From Bifidobacterium subtile (GTDB lineage: Bacteria > Actinomycetota > Actinomycetes > Actinomycetales > Bifidobacteriaceae), in contig NZ_JGZR01000005.1 of the NCBI RefSeq assembly GCF_000741775.1, positions 1-64,000 on the forward strand: a stretch of 64,000 nucleotides of DNA, in the 5' to 3' direction. Below the pieces are notes generated by a model. That model was not told where the DNA came from. It ran no database searches and saw nothing but the letters and a program-made list of their open reading frames with translations. The first letter of the stretch is position 1, and the number at the start of each line of letters is the position of its first letter. Positions 45,701-57,275 of the stretch are shown piece by piece. A program made the translations under genes and the position numbers.

Positions 45701-48297
45701 CCATCATCGGCGGCATAGCACTGCTTGTCGAAGCCGTACCGCGCCTTGAGCCGGTTGGCCACAACCATCGACCACGGCTCATGCACCCGCCTGCCGAAGG
45801 GCGAATGCAGAATGACGCGCCAATCGCCTTCCTCGTCTTCGCAGCGCTCGACCACGAGCTGCTGATCATTGGCGACCGTATCGGTCGCGGCAACCTGTTC
45901 GCTGAGCAATCCGGCCAGATTCGCGCAGGCATTATTGTCAAGCCCGTCGTCATGCAATCGATGTGTTATTGGCTCATTGAATCGCGCGCTTTCGCCGTCG
46001 TGCGCCGATATCAGCCCTTGCGTCATTTCACGGATGAAACGGCCTTTGGATATGCCGAAGCCGACATCGCGTCCGTTGCCTTCTCCATGCCAGAACGGCA
46101 GCCGCGCGGTACGACCAGGAGCCGGGTTGACGATGACGCGGTCGTTGGTGATCTCCTTGATCTGCCATGTGGAGGTTCCTAGGGTAATCACGTCGCCGAC
46201 TCGCGATTCGTAGACCATTTCCTCGTCAAGCTCGCCCACCCGACGCGGCCCCGGCCCTGCCTGCGCTTCAGGCAGCACGACGGTGTACATGCCGCGATCA
46301 GGAATCGTCCCGCCCGAAGTGACGGCCAGACGCTGTGCTCCGGGACGCGCCGAGATGACGTTGCTCTCATGATCCCATTGCAGCGGCGGGCGGAACGCGG
46401 AGAAATCCTCGCTGTCGTAGCTGCCGGTAAGCATGTCGAGCACGGCGTCGAACATATCGCGCTCAAGCGTGGCGAACGGCGCTGCCCGGCGCACAGTCAC
46501 ATACCAATCGTCGGGTCTGAGGTCATTCATGGCCGCCGCAGCAACGGTCTGCTGAGCGAGGATATCCAAGGGGCTGCGAATGACGCTCAACGGCTCGATA
46601 TCGCCTTTGACCATGCTTTCGATGCACGCCGCGGAGCCGATAAGCTGCTCGCGGGTCAATGGGTAGAACAGGGCGTGCGAGACGCCGCCCACGCGATGGT
46701 CGGCGCGGCCGACGCGCTGCAGCCCTGAGGACACCGAGAGCGGCGGTGCGATCTGCACCACCAGATCGACCGAACCCATATCGATGCCGAGTTCCAAGCT
46801 GCTCGTTGCAACGACGCAGCGTAGCCGACCGTGCTTGAGATCCTCCTCGATTCGTTTGCGCCGGTCTTTGGAAACCGAACCATGATGGGCCATAGCGATG
46901 GTCGTGTCGCTGCCATGCGATTCAACGAGGTTTGTCGAGGAGCCGACCACCGAATCGTAATGGGCTGCGGAACCGTAGTCATGCCGCGATGATGATTGGG
47001 TTTGGGAATCGGCTCCTTGCAGGCTCTCAGCGTAGAGGTCATTGAGCTTGGCAGTAAGCCGCTCCGCCAGCCCGCGCGAATTGACGAACACCAGTGTGGT
47101 GTGGTGCCGCAGAATCTCGTCGAGCACATCACGTTCGATGGCGGGCCATATCGACCCCGAAAAATCCTTGTCGGTGCCGCCAGGAGGCTGCCCAAACTGA
47201 GACGAACCACCGCGAGCAGACTTCTTCGCTACGCTCTCCGAGCGTTCAGCGAGGCGCTGCATGGCAGGGTTCACTCCGCTGATACCGCTGATATGCCCAT
47301 GCGCCCCGGAGCCGGCCGATGTCACAGCTTTCGACGCATGGATGTCGCGCATGTCAGCCAATGGCTCCACGACGCGCAAATCCATGACCGGCCGTCCTTT
47401 CGGCTCGATGATGGCAACGTCACGGCCGCCGCCGATGAACCGCGCTGCTTCCGATGCCGGACGCACGGTGGCGGACAATCCCACGCGCTGCGCCGGAGCG
47501 GGCGTAAGCGAATCGAGTCGTTCCAAGCTCAGCGCAAGATGTGCGCCACGCTTCGAGCCGGCCAAGGCGTGCACTTCGTCAAGAATCACCGTCTCGACTG
47601 TTGACAATGTGCTGCGGGCTTTCGAAGTAAGCAGCAGGAAGAGCGATTCGGGCGTGGTGACGAGGATATCCGGCGGATGCGTGGCGATTGATCGGCGCTC
47701 TTTCGGCGTCGTATCGCCGCTGCGAATGGCTACGCGAATATCGGGCGGCGTGACCCCTTCGCTGCGACATTCCGCGGCGATTCCCACCAGCGGCGCATTG
47801 AGGTTGCGCGCCACATCGACAGCGAGCGCCTTGAGCGGCGAGATATAGAGCACACGCACACCATGTTTGGCATGGCGTTTCCCCCGCCTCGCCCGGCCAG
47901 CCGAGGCAGCATGGTTTTCAACAGTCTGCGCTGTGTCTTTGGGTTGCACGGTGCCACTAGGCTGAGCGCCATTGACAGCAATTCGTGCCACGTTTTGCGC
48001 AAGGTCTTGCACAGCGCTATTGAGCGTATCGTGCGCCGCACGCTGCACGGTCTCGTCTGCAATGTGTCGCGCGTCATCGCCTATGCCTTCATGAACGCCA
48101 CCATGTGTCATCAGCCGGTCAATGGCCGACAGAAATGCCGTCAACGTCTTACCCGACCCGGTAGGCGCAATCACCAGTACATTGCCGCCCGAGCTGATCA
48201 CGGGCCACGCCTGCTGCTGCACTGCAGTCGGTTCGCGGAATGCATGCTCGAACCACGCCCGGGTCGGCGTCGAGAAGAGGTTCAAGCATTCGTACAT
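42784..48297 (-). CDS. lhr: Lhr-family superfamily-2 helicase, large form
   Basis: 1837 residues from the ATG at 48297 (another in-frame start at 48339; neither has a clear SD). The helicase core has IAPTGSGKTLTAFLSAIDRL (Walker A), LDEVHALAGSKRGAHLALSLERLD (motif II), SSLELGIDMGSVDLVVQIAPP and LQRVGRADHR (motif VI). A long C-terminal extension follows, typical of Lhr, a 3'-5' DNA/RNA helicase in repair. Several Ser/Ala/Gln-rich linkers (about 1180-1300 and 1560-1800) expand it beyond the usual 1500 residues. No frameshift seen. Confidence 0.92.
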   Translation of the reverse strand: MYECLNLFSTPTRAWFEHAFREPTAVQQQAWPVISSGGNVLVIAPTGSGKTLTAFLSAIDRLMTHGGVHEGIGDDARHIADETVQRAAHDTLNSAVQDLAQNVARIAVNGAQPSGTVQPKDTAQTVENHAASAGRARRGKRHAKHGVRVLYISPLKALAVDVARNLNAPLVGIAAECRSEGVTPPDIRVAIRSGDTTPKERRSIATHPPDILVTTPESLFLLLTSKARSTLSTVETVILDEVHALAGSKRGAHLALSLERLDSLTPAPAQRVGLSATVRPASEAARFIGGGRDVAIIEPKGRPVMDLRVVEPLADMRDIHASKAVTSAGSGAHGHISGISGVNPAMQRLAERSESVAKKSARGGSSQFGQPPGGTDKDFSGSIWPAIERDVLDEILRHHTTLVFVNSRGLAERLTAKLNDLYAESLQGADSQTQSSSRHDYGSAAHYDSVVGSSTNLVESHGSDTTIAMAHHGSVSKDRRKRIEEDLKHGRLRCVVATSSLELGIDMGSVDLVVQIAPPLSVSSGLQRVGRADHRVGGVSHALFYPLTREQLIGSAACIESMVKGDIEPLSVIRSPLDILAQQTVAAAAMNDLRPDDWYVTVRRAAPFATLERDMFDAVLDMLTGSYDSEDFSAFRPPLQWDHESNVISARPGAQRLAVTSGGTIPDRGMYTVVLPEAQAGPGPRRVGELDEEMVYESRVGDVITLGTSTWQIKEITNDRVIVNPAPGRTARLPFWHGEGNGRDVGFGISKGRFIREMTQGLISAHDGESARFNEPITHRLHDDGLDNNACANLAGLLSEQVAATDTVANDQQLVVERCEDEEGDWRVILHSPFGRRVHEPWSMVVANRLKARYGFDKQCYAADDGIVVRIPQTSADIPAGQIFLFDPDELQRDVENQVGESVLFSARFRECAARSLYLPRTKPGKRVPLWQQRLRSAQLLQAARTQRNFPLILETARECLQDVYDLPALRRIMTALDSGDMLLHDVRTETPSSLAGNLLFGFVGSVMYQYDVPQAERAASLLSMDPEVLERLIGGNRIAEVLDEQTTYDVEEELAQTHFWNELASDDVTGRVTRYAKTHGPFTADEAIAVLGFDAVSVVRELDALVARGDLLSGHFTGEGAIVAGAAQYLHRDVFRRIRNRSLAKARAAIKPVSSAAYQSYLIRRQGIMSVGAAAGESVAETGRADSIVAGRSNDCRIGSEASGVGSNGEESDAARTGIVHDAGNGGASTGTASTAPVFEGADGLLRVLEQLEGLSLPASLWESAIFPARIRDYQPSMLDELLSSGDIVWVGSGSPAHGEAGQITWYLADSPLLAAVAPGRDTAMKSSSKNLTNHATALRATASDAALHATPHAALHSATASTHSDDIVQKDDRIEAASLTAPRITPGTDNSTNPSASRVTPDDAIMQVLESGGAYPVHRLTALCTETAEQTMANSNATSLTVNESTGELSVPWTEIEFQEALWNLVWSGAVTNSSFAPVRALSAPRSARRAVPRRRGWNSRARVRVTVPPALSGLWSLVPQDFENQSYGSETRGHQNHESSERIAVARVEALLERYGVIAQPVIDRESLPGGFAGIYPVLKAMEEAGKLVRGMFVTGLSGVQFAERQTVDALRAQQSELDTQRDNESQAVQHHAESTQFQSGPRQPQPPQPFENQHSKSALQAVALDALDPANLAGGAVPWPQTLSESGRKPSRREGSIVVMVQGEAVLYMSQRHLLVFARNGQNDDRKIGQELSQECDDRKRDDQNYDGQKCGERIPSIQEHKKNDQEHSIQEPNDAILIAALHQLIPALQRSHRGSIVIADVNGEPLTSTNHYARLLRAIGFVPAPQGMTLYR

Positions 48298-48373
48298 ATG
48301 TTCGATTATGGCAGAGCATGGCGACTGCGTGCCGATCATGCGACACGCCTTGCGCTGTCACACGGCAGGCTCG

Positions 48374-49627
48374 CTATACCGCTCGACGCGCTGTACGGCG
48401 CAGCAGCTCATGCATCATGACCATGATCACCAGTATGAGCAGCAGGAAGATCGGGTACAGCGAAATCGACGTGTGGTCGGCGATCAGACCGAACAGCGGT
48501 GGCACGGCGAGCGCACCGACGTAGGCGCTGGCCATCTGCACGCCGACGATGGCCTGGGATTTGTCCGCGCCGAAATACGCAGGCGTCGAGTGGATGATGC
48601 ACGGGTAGATCGGCGCGCAGCCCAGTCCGACCAGAATCAGCCCGACCAGCGCCATGATCTGCCCCGGGAAGGGCACCATGAGCAGCACAATGCCACACAG
48701 CATAATCGTCTGGCCGATGCGAATCATCGTCGGATCGTTGAATCGCATCGTCATGAAGCCGCTCAGGGCGCGGCCGATGGTGATGCCGACATAGAACAGG
48801 CTCGCCCAGCTCGCTGCGGTTTTCGCATCCAGCCCGTGGTGCAGCACCATATAGCTGCTCGCCCACAGCCCGGCAGTGGATTCGACGGCGCAGTAGCAGA
48901 AGAAGGTCACGAATACGGATTTGGCACCGGGAATGGCGACAATCTGCCGAAATCCGAGCGGTTTGACGGGTTGAGTCCGCTTGACCGACGCATGAGACCC
49001 GTCCGCACTCTCGGAAACGTCACTTTTCTCCCTCATAGCCCCAATATCAACGTCGCTGTCAGCCCCCGCAACCGCCGCCGTCCGTCCTTTCCACAAGGGC
49101 AGCGACAGCGTCAGCACTACCGTGAGCACGACCTGCAGGATGGCGATATAGCGATAGCCCCACGACCAGCCCTGGCCTCGGGTCAGCGCGAATCCCATGA
49201 TATAGGGGCCGAGCGAGGCGCCGACGCCCCACATGCAGTGCAGCCAGCTCATATGCCGGCTCGCGTAGTGGATGGCCACGTAGTTGTTCAGCGCGGCATC
49301 CACGCCGCCCGCGCCCAAGCCGTAGGGAATCGCCATCAGCAGCAGCGTCCAGTAGTTCGGCGCGAGGGAGAACCCCAGCAGCGCCGCGGCGGTGGTGGCC
49401 ACCGAAGTCAGCATGACCTTGCCGACGCCGAAGCGCAGCGTCATGCGGTCGGAGAGCAGCGCGGAGATGATCGTGCCCGCCGAAATCACCATCGAAATGC
49501 CGCCCGCCCACGACAACGGCGCGCCAAGATCATGGCTCATCGTAGGCCATGCCGAACCCAGCAGCGAATCAGGCAATCCCAAGCTGATGAAGGCGATGTA
49601 AATCACGGCAAGCAGCAGATTGGCCAC
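48374..49627 (-). CDS. MFS transporter (fucose-permease-like)
   Basis: 417 residues from the GTG at 49627 (AAGGAGCT upstream). Twelve helices; the first reads ANLLLAVIYIAFISLGLPDSLLGSAWP, a pattern of the FucP/YfkF-like MFS group, with GYGLGAGGVDAALNNYVA in helix 4. A charged central loop (SDVDIGAMREKSDVSE) separates the halves. Substrate unknown; sugars are typical for relatives. Confidence 0.88.
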   Translation of the reverse strand: MANLLLAVIYIAFISLGLPDSLLGSAWPTMSHDLGAPLSWAGGISMVISAGTIISALLSDRMTLRFGVGKVMLTSVATTAAALLGFSLAPNYWTLLLMAIPYGLGAGGVDAALNNYVAIHYASRHMSWLHCMWGVGASLGPYIMGFALTRGQGWSWGYRYIAILQVVLTVVLTLSLPLWKGRTAAVAGADSDVDIGAMREKSDVSESADGSHASVKRTQPVKPLGFRQIVAIPGAKSVFVTFFCYCAVESTAGLWASSYMVLHHGLDAKTAASWASLFYVGITIGRALSGFMTMRFNDPTMIRIGQTIMLCGIVLLMVPFPGQIMALVGLILVGLGCAPIYPCIIHSTPAYFGADKSQAIVGVQMASAYVGALAVPPLFGLIADHTSISLYPIFLLLILVIMVMMHELLRRTARRAV

Positions 49628-49906
49628 GTGAGCTCCTTTGCGAATAAGGTTTTTGACGGACCCGGCGGCTGGTCGGTCCGCCAAGTTGCAAGCACGCCAG
49701 AGAGAGAGTGCGTTCCGCTATCCCCACTCGTGGTGTACGAACGTTCCTATAACTCCGCTATTCAATCACGAACCGGTTCACGACACGCGATAGCCCAGCA
49801 TTTCAGTATTGTACCTTTATATCAATGCGCTCTTGGTGTGTGACTGTGCCGCAACCGCCTGCTTCCTCATTGCGCCCTAGGCCAGCCCGCACGCCCTTCT
49901 GCAAAC

Positions 49907-50164
49907 GTTGCAATCCCCGCATGATTACGAATACAGTGCGGGAGTTGTGTCGTCTGGAAGCATGCAAACATCACAATCCCCGCACTATGTTGATCTCAAT
50001 GCAGAGGTTGTGACGATTCGTGACCCAACGACTGTCCAAGGGTGAACCCCGTTGTTTCCTCGGGCCCTTGGTGGGCCCTCGGCGTCGGCTACGCAGAACC
50101 CACAGGGTTCTGCGCTTAACGCTTCCGCCCGCACAAGGGTCTGGTTAGTGCGGGAGTTGTGACG
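49907..50164. repeat. Palindromic intergenic repeats (two full copies and a half copy)
   Basis: Copy A 49907-49952 and copy B 49969-50014 have arms of the type CACAATCCCCGCA and TGCGGGAGTTGTG; a lone right arm TGCGGGAGTTGTGACG lies at 50149-50164. The 15-mer CCGCATGATTACGAA of copy A recurs at 60962-60976, showing one family. The 636-bp gap between the MFS gene and aspA holds these repeats and the hairpin below; no gene is supported. Confidence 0.8.
50092..50114. repeat. Strong GC hairpin between palindromic repeats
   Basis: CGCAGAACCC pairs with GGGTTCTGCG across a three-base loop. Directly upstream GGGCCC occurs twice six bases apart, a second possible stem. No T-run follows. Confidence 0.6.
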
Positions 50165-50263
50165 CACACATCCCCCCATAACACGTCGCACCGCACCGAT
50201 GCGACGATTCGTAACATAATTCGCGATGATAGATTGCGGCAACAACGATGGAAGGTGCCCATT

Positions 50264-51814
50264 ATGGCAGACCAAACAATGTCCTACCAGCCAACATCCA
50301 CGACCGAAACGCTTGACGCCCACAAGGTTGCACAAGCAATCGTACAAACCACTACGCAACCAGCCTCAAGCAGCACAGCCGATACGGCGCAGACCCTCAC
50401 CACGCGCCGCGAGCACGACTGCATCGGCGAATTCGAGGTGCCCGAGAATGCCTACTGGGGCATCCACACGCTGCGCGCCACGCGCAATTTCACCGTCTCA
50501 GGACGCTCGGACGCGCATCACCCGCAGCTCGTCAAGGCGTACGCCACCGTCAAACGCGCCTGCGCCCAGGCCAATGCCCAGCTCGGGCTGCTCGACGAGG
50601 GCAAGGCTCGGCTCATCGTCGCGGCCTGCCTGGAAGTCGAGGTCGGCGCCCTGGCCGACCAGTTCCCCATCGACCAGCTGCAGGGCGGGGCCGGCACCTC
50701 GCTGAACATGAACACGAACGAGGTGGTCGCCAACCGGGCCTTGGAACTCGGCGGGCACGCCAAGGGCGACTACGCGCATATCCATCCCAATGACGACGTA
50801 AACAAATCGCAGTCGACCAACGACACCTACCCTGCCGCCGCCAAGCTCGCGCTGATCAGCGAGATCAAGCCGCTGGCGACCGCCTGCAAAACCTTGGCCA
50901 AGTCTTTCCACGACCTCGCCGACCGGCACATCAACGATGTGACCATCGGCCGCACGCAGCTGCAGGACGCCGTGCCGATGACCTTCGGGCAGGAGTTCCA
51001 CGCCTTCGCCAGCTTCCTGAAAAGCGACTGGCTCACCCTTGAATCCCTGATTCCCCAGCTGAGCGAGCTCAACTTGGGCGCCACAGCCGTGGGCACTGGC
51101 ATCTGCGCCGATCTGCGCTTCCGCGAGGCCGCGATCTCCCGCCTGGCCGAAAACACCGGACTACCGATCACTGCAGCTCCCGACCCGATCTCCGCCACCA
51201 CCGACATGAGCGTGTACATCACGCTGTCGAGCGCATTGAAAAACATTGCCGTACACCTCAAGAAAGCCGCCGACGATCTGCGCCTGCTCAACTCGGGGCC
51301 GCGCGACGGCTTCAACGAGCTGGATGTGCCTGCGCGCCAGGCCGGCAGCAGCATCATGCCCGGCAAGATCAACCCGGTCATCCCCGAATGCGTCGACCAG
51401 TGCTGCTTTAGAATCTTCGGCATGGACACCACGGTCACTTGGGCGGCTTCGGAGGCCCAGCTGCAGCTCAACGCCTTCGACCCGGTGATCGTCCATTCGC
51501 TGCTCGACGGCATGGAACTGCTCGACAACGCGATGATTATGTTCAAGGACAACTGCGTGGACGGCATCACCATCAACGTCGCCGCAGGCCTGCTGCACGC
51601 GCAGTCATCCCCTTCGATTTCCGCGTCCCTGAACGCCTCTATCGGCTACGAGCGGGCTGCGCAGATCGCGCAGGAGGCCGTACGCGAGAACACAACCGTA
51701 CGGCAGGTGGCCGGCGAGCGCACCGAACTGTCGGATGCCGAACTCGACGATCTGCTCGACCCTATCGCTCTGTCGCGCAGACTCGGCCAGACCTGCCGCG
51801 AGCGACGCAAATAA
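50264..51814 (+). CDS. aspA: Aspartate ammonia-lyase
   Basis: 516 residues from the ATG at 50264 (GGAAGGTG upstream). A Thr/Ser-rich N-terminal extension of about 45 residues precedes the fumarase/aspartase fold: GGAGTSLNMNTNEVVANRALE, HPNDDVNKSQSTNDTYP, TIGRTQLQDAVPMT and the signature GSSIMPGKINPV. It reversibly deaminates aspartate to fumarate and ammonia. Followed by convergent parE. Confidence 0.95.
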   Translation: MADQTMSYQPTSTTETLDAHKVAQAIVQTTTQPASSSTADTAQTLTTRREHDCIGEFEVPENAYWGIHTLRATRNFTVSGRSDAHHPQLVKAYATVKRACAQANAQLGLLDEGKARLIVAACLEVEVGALADQFPIDQLQGGAGTSLNMNTNEVVANRALELGGHAKGDYAHIHPNDDVNKSQSTNDTYPAAAKLALISEIKPLATACKTLAKSFHDLADRHINDVTIGRTQLQDAVPMTFGQEFHAFASFLKSDWLTLESLIPQLSELNLGATAVGTGICADLRFREAAISRLAENTGLPITAAPDPISATTDMSVYITLSSALKNIAVHLKKAADDLRLLNSGPRDGFNELDVPARQAGSSIMPGKINPVIPECVDQCCFRIFGMDTTVTWAASEAQLQLNAFDPVIVHSLLDGMELLDNAMIMFKDNCVDGITINVAAGLLHAQSSPSISASLNASIGYERAAQIAQEAVRENTTVRQVAGERTELSDAELDDLLDPIALSRRLGQTCRERRK

Positions 51815-51955
51815 GCAGATAAGCACAGCCGGCGTGCAATGCAGCATAACGATGCCGATCTGCAAGCGGTCTCGCTGCGCGGCCGGTCTCGTTGACTCGT
51901 CTGCCCGCGCACTTACCCGCCCGTACACGCCGATACGGCTCAAGTGCTCAGACGC

Positions 51956-54370
51956 TCAGGTGTCGATACGCGAGCGGTCGAAGTCGTCGGCGTTCTCGAT
52001 GATGAACTGCTTGCGCGGCGGCACTTCGTCGCCCATGAGCAGCTCGAAGACGTCACTGGCGTGCGCCGCGTCCTCCATGCGGATGCGGCGCAGCATGCGC
52101 GTGCGCGGGTCCATCGTGGTGTCGGCCAGCTGGTCGGCGTCCATCTCACCCAAGCCCTTGTAGCGCTGCACGTCGCTGTTGAAATCGATGTGCTGGCGGG
52201 TCAGCTCGTCAAGCCTGCCGGCCAGCTCGTCGTCCGAGTACGTGTAGATGTACTCGCCCTTATGCTTGCCGGCCAATGCGATGCGATGCAGCGGCGGCAC
52301 GGCGGCGTAGACATGGCCGAACTCGATCAGCGGGCGCATGTAGCGATAGAACAGCGTCAGCAGCAGCGTGCGGATATGCGCCCCGTCCACGTCGGCGTCA
52401 GTCATCATGACGATTTTGTTGTATCGGGCCTGTTCGATGTCGAAATTCGGCCCCGAGCCCGCGCCGACGACCTGAATGATCGCCGCGCATTCCTTGTTCG
52501 CGAGAATCTGCGCGAGCGAGGCCTTCTGCACATTCAGGATCTTGCCGCGAATGGGCAGCAGCGCCTGGAAGCTCGAATTGCGGGCCGCCTTGGCGGTGCC
52601 CAATGCGGAATCGCCCTCGACGATGAACAGCTCGGCCACATCGTCGTTACCCGGCTGGCAGTCGGAGAGCTTGGGCGGCATGGAGGCGGATTCGAGCGCG
52701 TTCTTGCGCCGCGTGACCTCTTTAGTCTTGCGCGCCTGGATGCGCGCGTGCATCTCGCTGGTGATCTTCTCGAGCACGCGGGCTGACTGCTCTTTGTAGC
52801 CGCGTTTGGATCCGGCGATCATCTCGCCGAACTGCTTGTCGGTCATGCGCGAGACGATGCCGCGCACCGCCGCCGTGCCGAGTACATCCTTGGTCTGGCC
52901 TTGGAACTGCGGCTCGGCGATGCGCACGGTGACGACGGCCACGAGCCCGGCGAGGATGTCGTCGCGCTCGACGCGGGTGCTGGCGTCTTTGAGATTGACC
53001 TTGAGCTTGCGGGCGTTGTCTTCCACGGCCTTGCGAATCTGCCTGGTCAGGCTCTGCAGGAAGCCGTCGACATGCATGCCGCCGCCCGGCGTTTCCACGA
53101 CGTTCACGAAGCTGCGCAACGTCGTGTCATAGCTGTTGATCCAGCGCAGCGCGATGTCGACGCCGCAATCGCGTGTGACCTTCTGCGCATGCAGATCGCC
53201 GTTCTCGTCCACGGCCTGCGTTTCCTCGTTGTAGGTCGCGCTGCCGGTGATATGCCAGATGCCGCACACGGGTTCGCCGTGCGAAAGATAATCGACGAAG
53301 TCCTTGACCCCGCCGGTGTGCAGGAATTCCTCGACGCGGCGATGGGTATGACCGCCTGACTGCGTGACGACCAGCGAAGTGGCGGAGGCCGGTGTTGCGG
53401 ATGCCGCGAACTCCCCGATAGGCTGGGCATGCTCGGAGGAACCGACGTTGGCTGTGCCGTCAGCGATGGCGACGTTCCCGGCATTTTCAGTCGATGGCAC
53501 AAAGTCGCCTTCGGCGTCTGCATCGGCGCCATCGCTGGAATCGCCGTCCCCGGCAGCCCCGTCGACTGTCGCGGCCTCAGCATTCCCAATGTTCTCAGCG
53601 TCTTCAGCCGCCGATTCGGCATCGATTTCGAGCAGATCATCGACATCGGCATCGCCGGTCTCGAGAATATGCTCGTCGATGACGGTGATTTTGAGGCCCG
53701 GCACGAGGAAGCTGGTCTGGCGCACGCGGTCGATGAGCAGATCGTAGCTGAATTCGGCGGTGTCGTTGAATATCTCGGGATCGGCCCAGTAGCGCACGCG
53801 CGTGCCTGTGGTGCGCGGACTGACCTTGCCGATGATTTCGAGCTCGGTGGGCTTGTTCTTCCTTGTGCGCTTGAAGGGCGAATCCGGCGAGGGACGTTGT
53901 GGGTCGGCATCCTTGTAGATGCCCGGATGGCCCTGATGGAAAGCCATGTGATAGGTTTTGCCGTTGCGATCGACTTCGACGTCAAGGCGCGAACTGAGCG
54001 CGTTGACCACCGAGGAACCCACGCCGTGCAAGCCTCCGGCGGCGTTGTACGAGTCGTTGCCGAATTTCGCGCCGGCGTGCAGCTTGGTCAGCACGACTTC
54101 GACGCCGGTGAGCTTGGTCTTGGGCTCCACGTCGACGGGGATACCGCGGCCATTGTCGGCCACTTCGATCGAGCCGTCATCGTGCAGCGTGACAGTGATA
54201 TGACTGCATGCGCCCGCCAGCGCCTCGTCCACCGCGTTGTCGATGATCTCCCACAGGCAGTGCATAAGCCCTTGGCTGTCGGTTGTGCCGATGTACATGC
54301 CGGGGCGTTTGCGCACGGCGTCCAAACCTTCGAGTACCGACAGGTTCTTGGCGCTGTAATCCTCAGCCAC
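51956..54370 (-). CDS. parE: DNA topoisomerase IV subunit B (GyrB/ParE family)
   Basis: 804 residues; GTG start at 54370 after GAGGAGAAC. GHKL ATPase domain (EIIDNAVDEALAG, NGRGIPVD, GGLHGVGSSVVNALS), transducer domain, and Toprim domain (VEGDSALGTAKAARN, MTDADVDGAHIRTLLL). A roughly 95-residue acidic/Ala-rich insertion (about residues 235-330) interrupts the transducer region, unusual for the family. ParE powers ParC in decatenation. The next gene on this strand upstream is rpoD. Confidence 0.93.
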   Translation of the reverse strand: MAEDYSAKNLSVLEGLDAVRKRPGMYIGTTDSQGLMHCLWEIIDNAVDEALAGACSHITVTLHDDGSIEVADNGRGIPVDVEPKTKLTGVEVVLTKLHAGAKFGNDSYNAAGGLHGVGSSVVNALSSRLDVEVDRNGKTYHMAFHQGHPGIYKDADPQRPSPDSPFKRTRKNKPTELEIIGKVSPRTTGTRVRYWADPEIFNDTAEFSYDLLIDRVRQTSFLVPGLKITVIDEHILETGDADVDDLLEIDAESAAEDAENIGNAEAATVDGAAGDGDSSDGADADAEGDFVPSTENAGNVAIADGTANVGSSEHAQPIGEFAASATPASATSLVVTQSGGHTHRRVEEFLHTGGVKDFVDYLSHGEPVCGIWHITGSATYNEETQAVDENGDLHAQKVTRDCGVDIALRWINSYDTTLRSFVNVVETPGGGMHVDGFLQSLTRQIRKAVEDNARKLKVNLKDASTRVERDDILAGLVAVVTVRIAEPQFQGQTKDVLGTAAVRGIVSRMTDKQFGEMIAGSKRGYKEQSARVLEKITSEMHARIQARKTKEVTRRKNALESASMPPKLSDCQPGNDDVAELFIVEGDSALGTAKAARNSSFQALLPIRGKILNVQKASLAQILANKECAAIIQVVGAGSGPNFDIEQARYNKIVMMTDADVDGAHIRTLLLTLFYRYMRPLIEFGHVYAAVPPLHRIALAGKHKGEYIYTYSDDELAGRLDELTRQHIDFNSDVQRYKGLGEMDADQLADTTMDPRTRMLRRIRMEDAAHASDVFELLMGDEVPPRKQFIIENADDFDRSRIDT

Positions 54371-54608
54371 TTGTTCTCCTCAATTCACGACGAATCCCAC
54401 AGCGAGCCATACGACCGGCGCATGGCTCACGCGCAACATACCATTACCGTACACGCGACGAAAAGCTCCCCTCGCCGCCACCTGACGACGGGAAGAGCCT
54501 CATCGGACGCCTATCTCGACAATGCCGCAAGCATTGTGTTTTCGGCACCGCGCAAAAGGCATAAAGACACCGTGCAAGAGTATCGATGCAGCAGCGCCGA
54601 CGCCTGGG

Positions 54609-56024
<1,416 letters not shown>

Positions 56025-56148
56025 ACTTATCCTCCTGAGTGATCCTGCCGCAGCACGCATAGCACAAAGGCGCACTTCTGGCAAGGGCAAATCGTCAACT
56101 ATTGGAGTTAACCACCTCGCACGGACGATTATTCCCGCGACTTTCCCA

Positions 56149-57057
56149 TCACTCCGAAGACGGCCTGCTGCGAATCTGTCGTTTCCCGCTGTTTGCAGGG
56201 CCTATCCCCTGCTCCAGCGCGGAACAGACAATCGCTGCCAGCGTACAGCCCTGATCCAGCCCCAAGGCGCGAAGCGCGTATTCAAGGGCCTTGGCCTCGC
56301 CCATCCACCATAGGATATACCCGGCGACGGCCAGCGGCTGCACCTTGAACCGCCCGGCCACGGCATCGGCCATGTCGCGCATCATCGCAACGCCGGCATG
56401 GCAACGCCGCCTGTCGAGCGCAGCATGCTCGTCCTCGAAGGCAGAGCGCAGAAGCCGGTACATGCTGCGGGCATTGCGAGGATCGTGCGGACGAGAAGCG
56501 AACGCGACCATGCGGCGCTTATCGCACTGCCCACGACCCGCCACCAGCGAGACGATCAACGCGTCCCTGATCGCAAGCGCCTCGGCCATGCCGACGGCCA
56601 ACGCCTCCAGGTCCTGCGTGCTGGGGCACGACCCATCTCCGTCCAAGCGCCGCATCCACACCGCAAACGGCTGTTCGACCCATGCGGCATCGGCCTGCGC
56701 GATGCCGTGCTCTCTGCGCTGCTTCCGGAAGCATCTGGCCAATGTCTCGCAACGCGTGTTTTCGCCGGTTTCCTTGTCTCTCGGCCGTCTCAATTCCTTC
56801 GGTTCGCCCGTTTCCTGCGCATCACGCCCCTTCGGCTTTTCCGGTTTCTTCAGACTCGGCTTCTTCAGACATTGCCCCACACCGCCATCGACAGCCACGA
56901 TGCCGGCAGACGCACTGCTGCCCTCGTCGCATGGCGGTGCATCGCCGTGATTCGCCGTGCCACCAAATTGCACTGCGTCTTCGAATTCCTCGTCTTCGAG
57001 TCCGCCTGCGCCGACGTGCGTATCCCTTCCGTCAAGCGTCACCGTATTGCTATCCAT
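56149..57057 (-). CDS. DUF4192-type protein of unknown function
   Basis: 302 residues from the ATG at 57057 (AAGGAGGAG upstream). The first 110 residues are low complexity. The conserved C-terminal part, [20 protein letters not shown] then [43 protein letters not shown], resembles the end of DUF4192 proteins, often found beside the primary sigma factor in actinobacteria, as here. No enzyme motif is visible. Confidence 0.65.
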   Translation of the reverse strand: MDSNTVTLDGRDTHVGAGGLEDEEFEDAVQFGGTANHGDAPPCDEGSSASAGIVAVDGGVGQCLKKPSLKKPEKPKGRDAQETGEPKELRRPRDKETGENTRCETLARCFRKQRREHGIAQADAAWVEQPFAVWMRRLDGDGSCPSTQDLEALAVGMAEALAIRDALIVSLVAGRGQCDKRRMVAFASRPHDPRNARSMYRLLRSAFEDEHAALDRRRCHAGVAMMRDMADAVAGRFKVQPLAVAGYILWWMGEAKALEYALRALGLDQGCTLAAIVCSALEQGIGPANSGKRQIRSRPSSE

Positions 57058-57275
57058 AATCTCCTCCTTTTTTCGCCATGTCTCATATCCGCCAAACGAT
57101 TCCATCGCAGCAGAACCATCAACAAGCCAGCCGCTTGGAACCGGAGCCGGTCATTCCACTATGCGGGGCCGCGCCCATGCGGCGCAAGCCAATCCGGGTA
57201 ATGTGGATAAATGGTTGTGCGCCTTGCAATGACGCCATTCTTGTTTTGTCAGCACGCTGTGGATAACTCATATAC

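Noticed and set aside
44542-46182. 546-residue plus-strand frame within lhr
   Set aside because: Shadow of the Lhr C-terminal coding sequence without family features.
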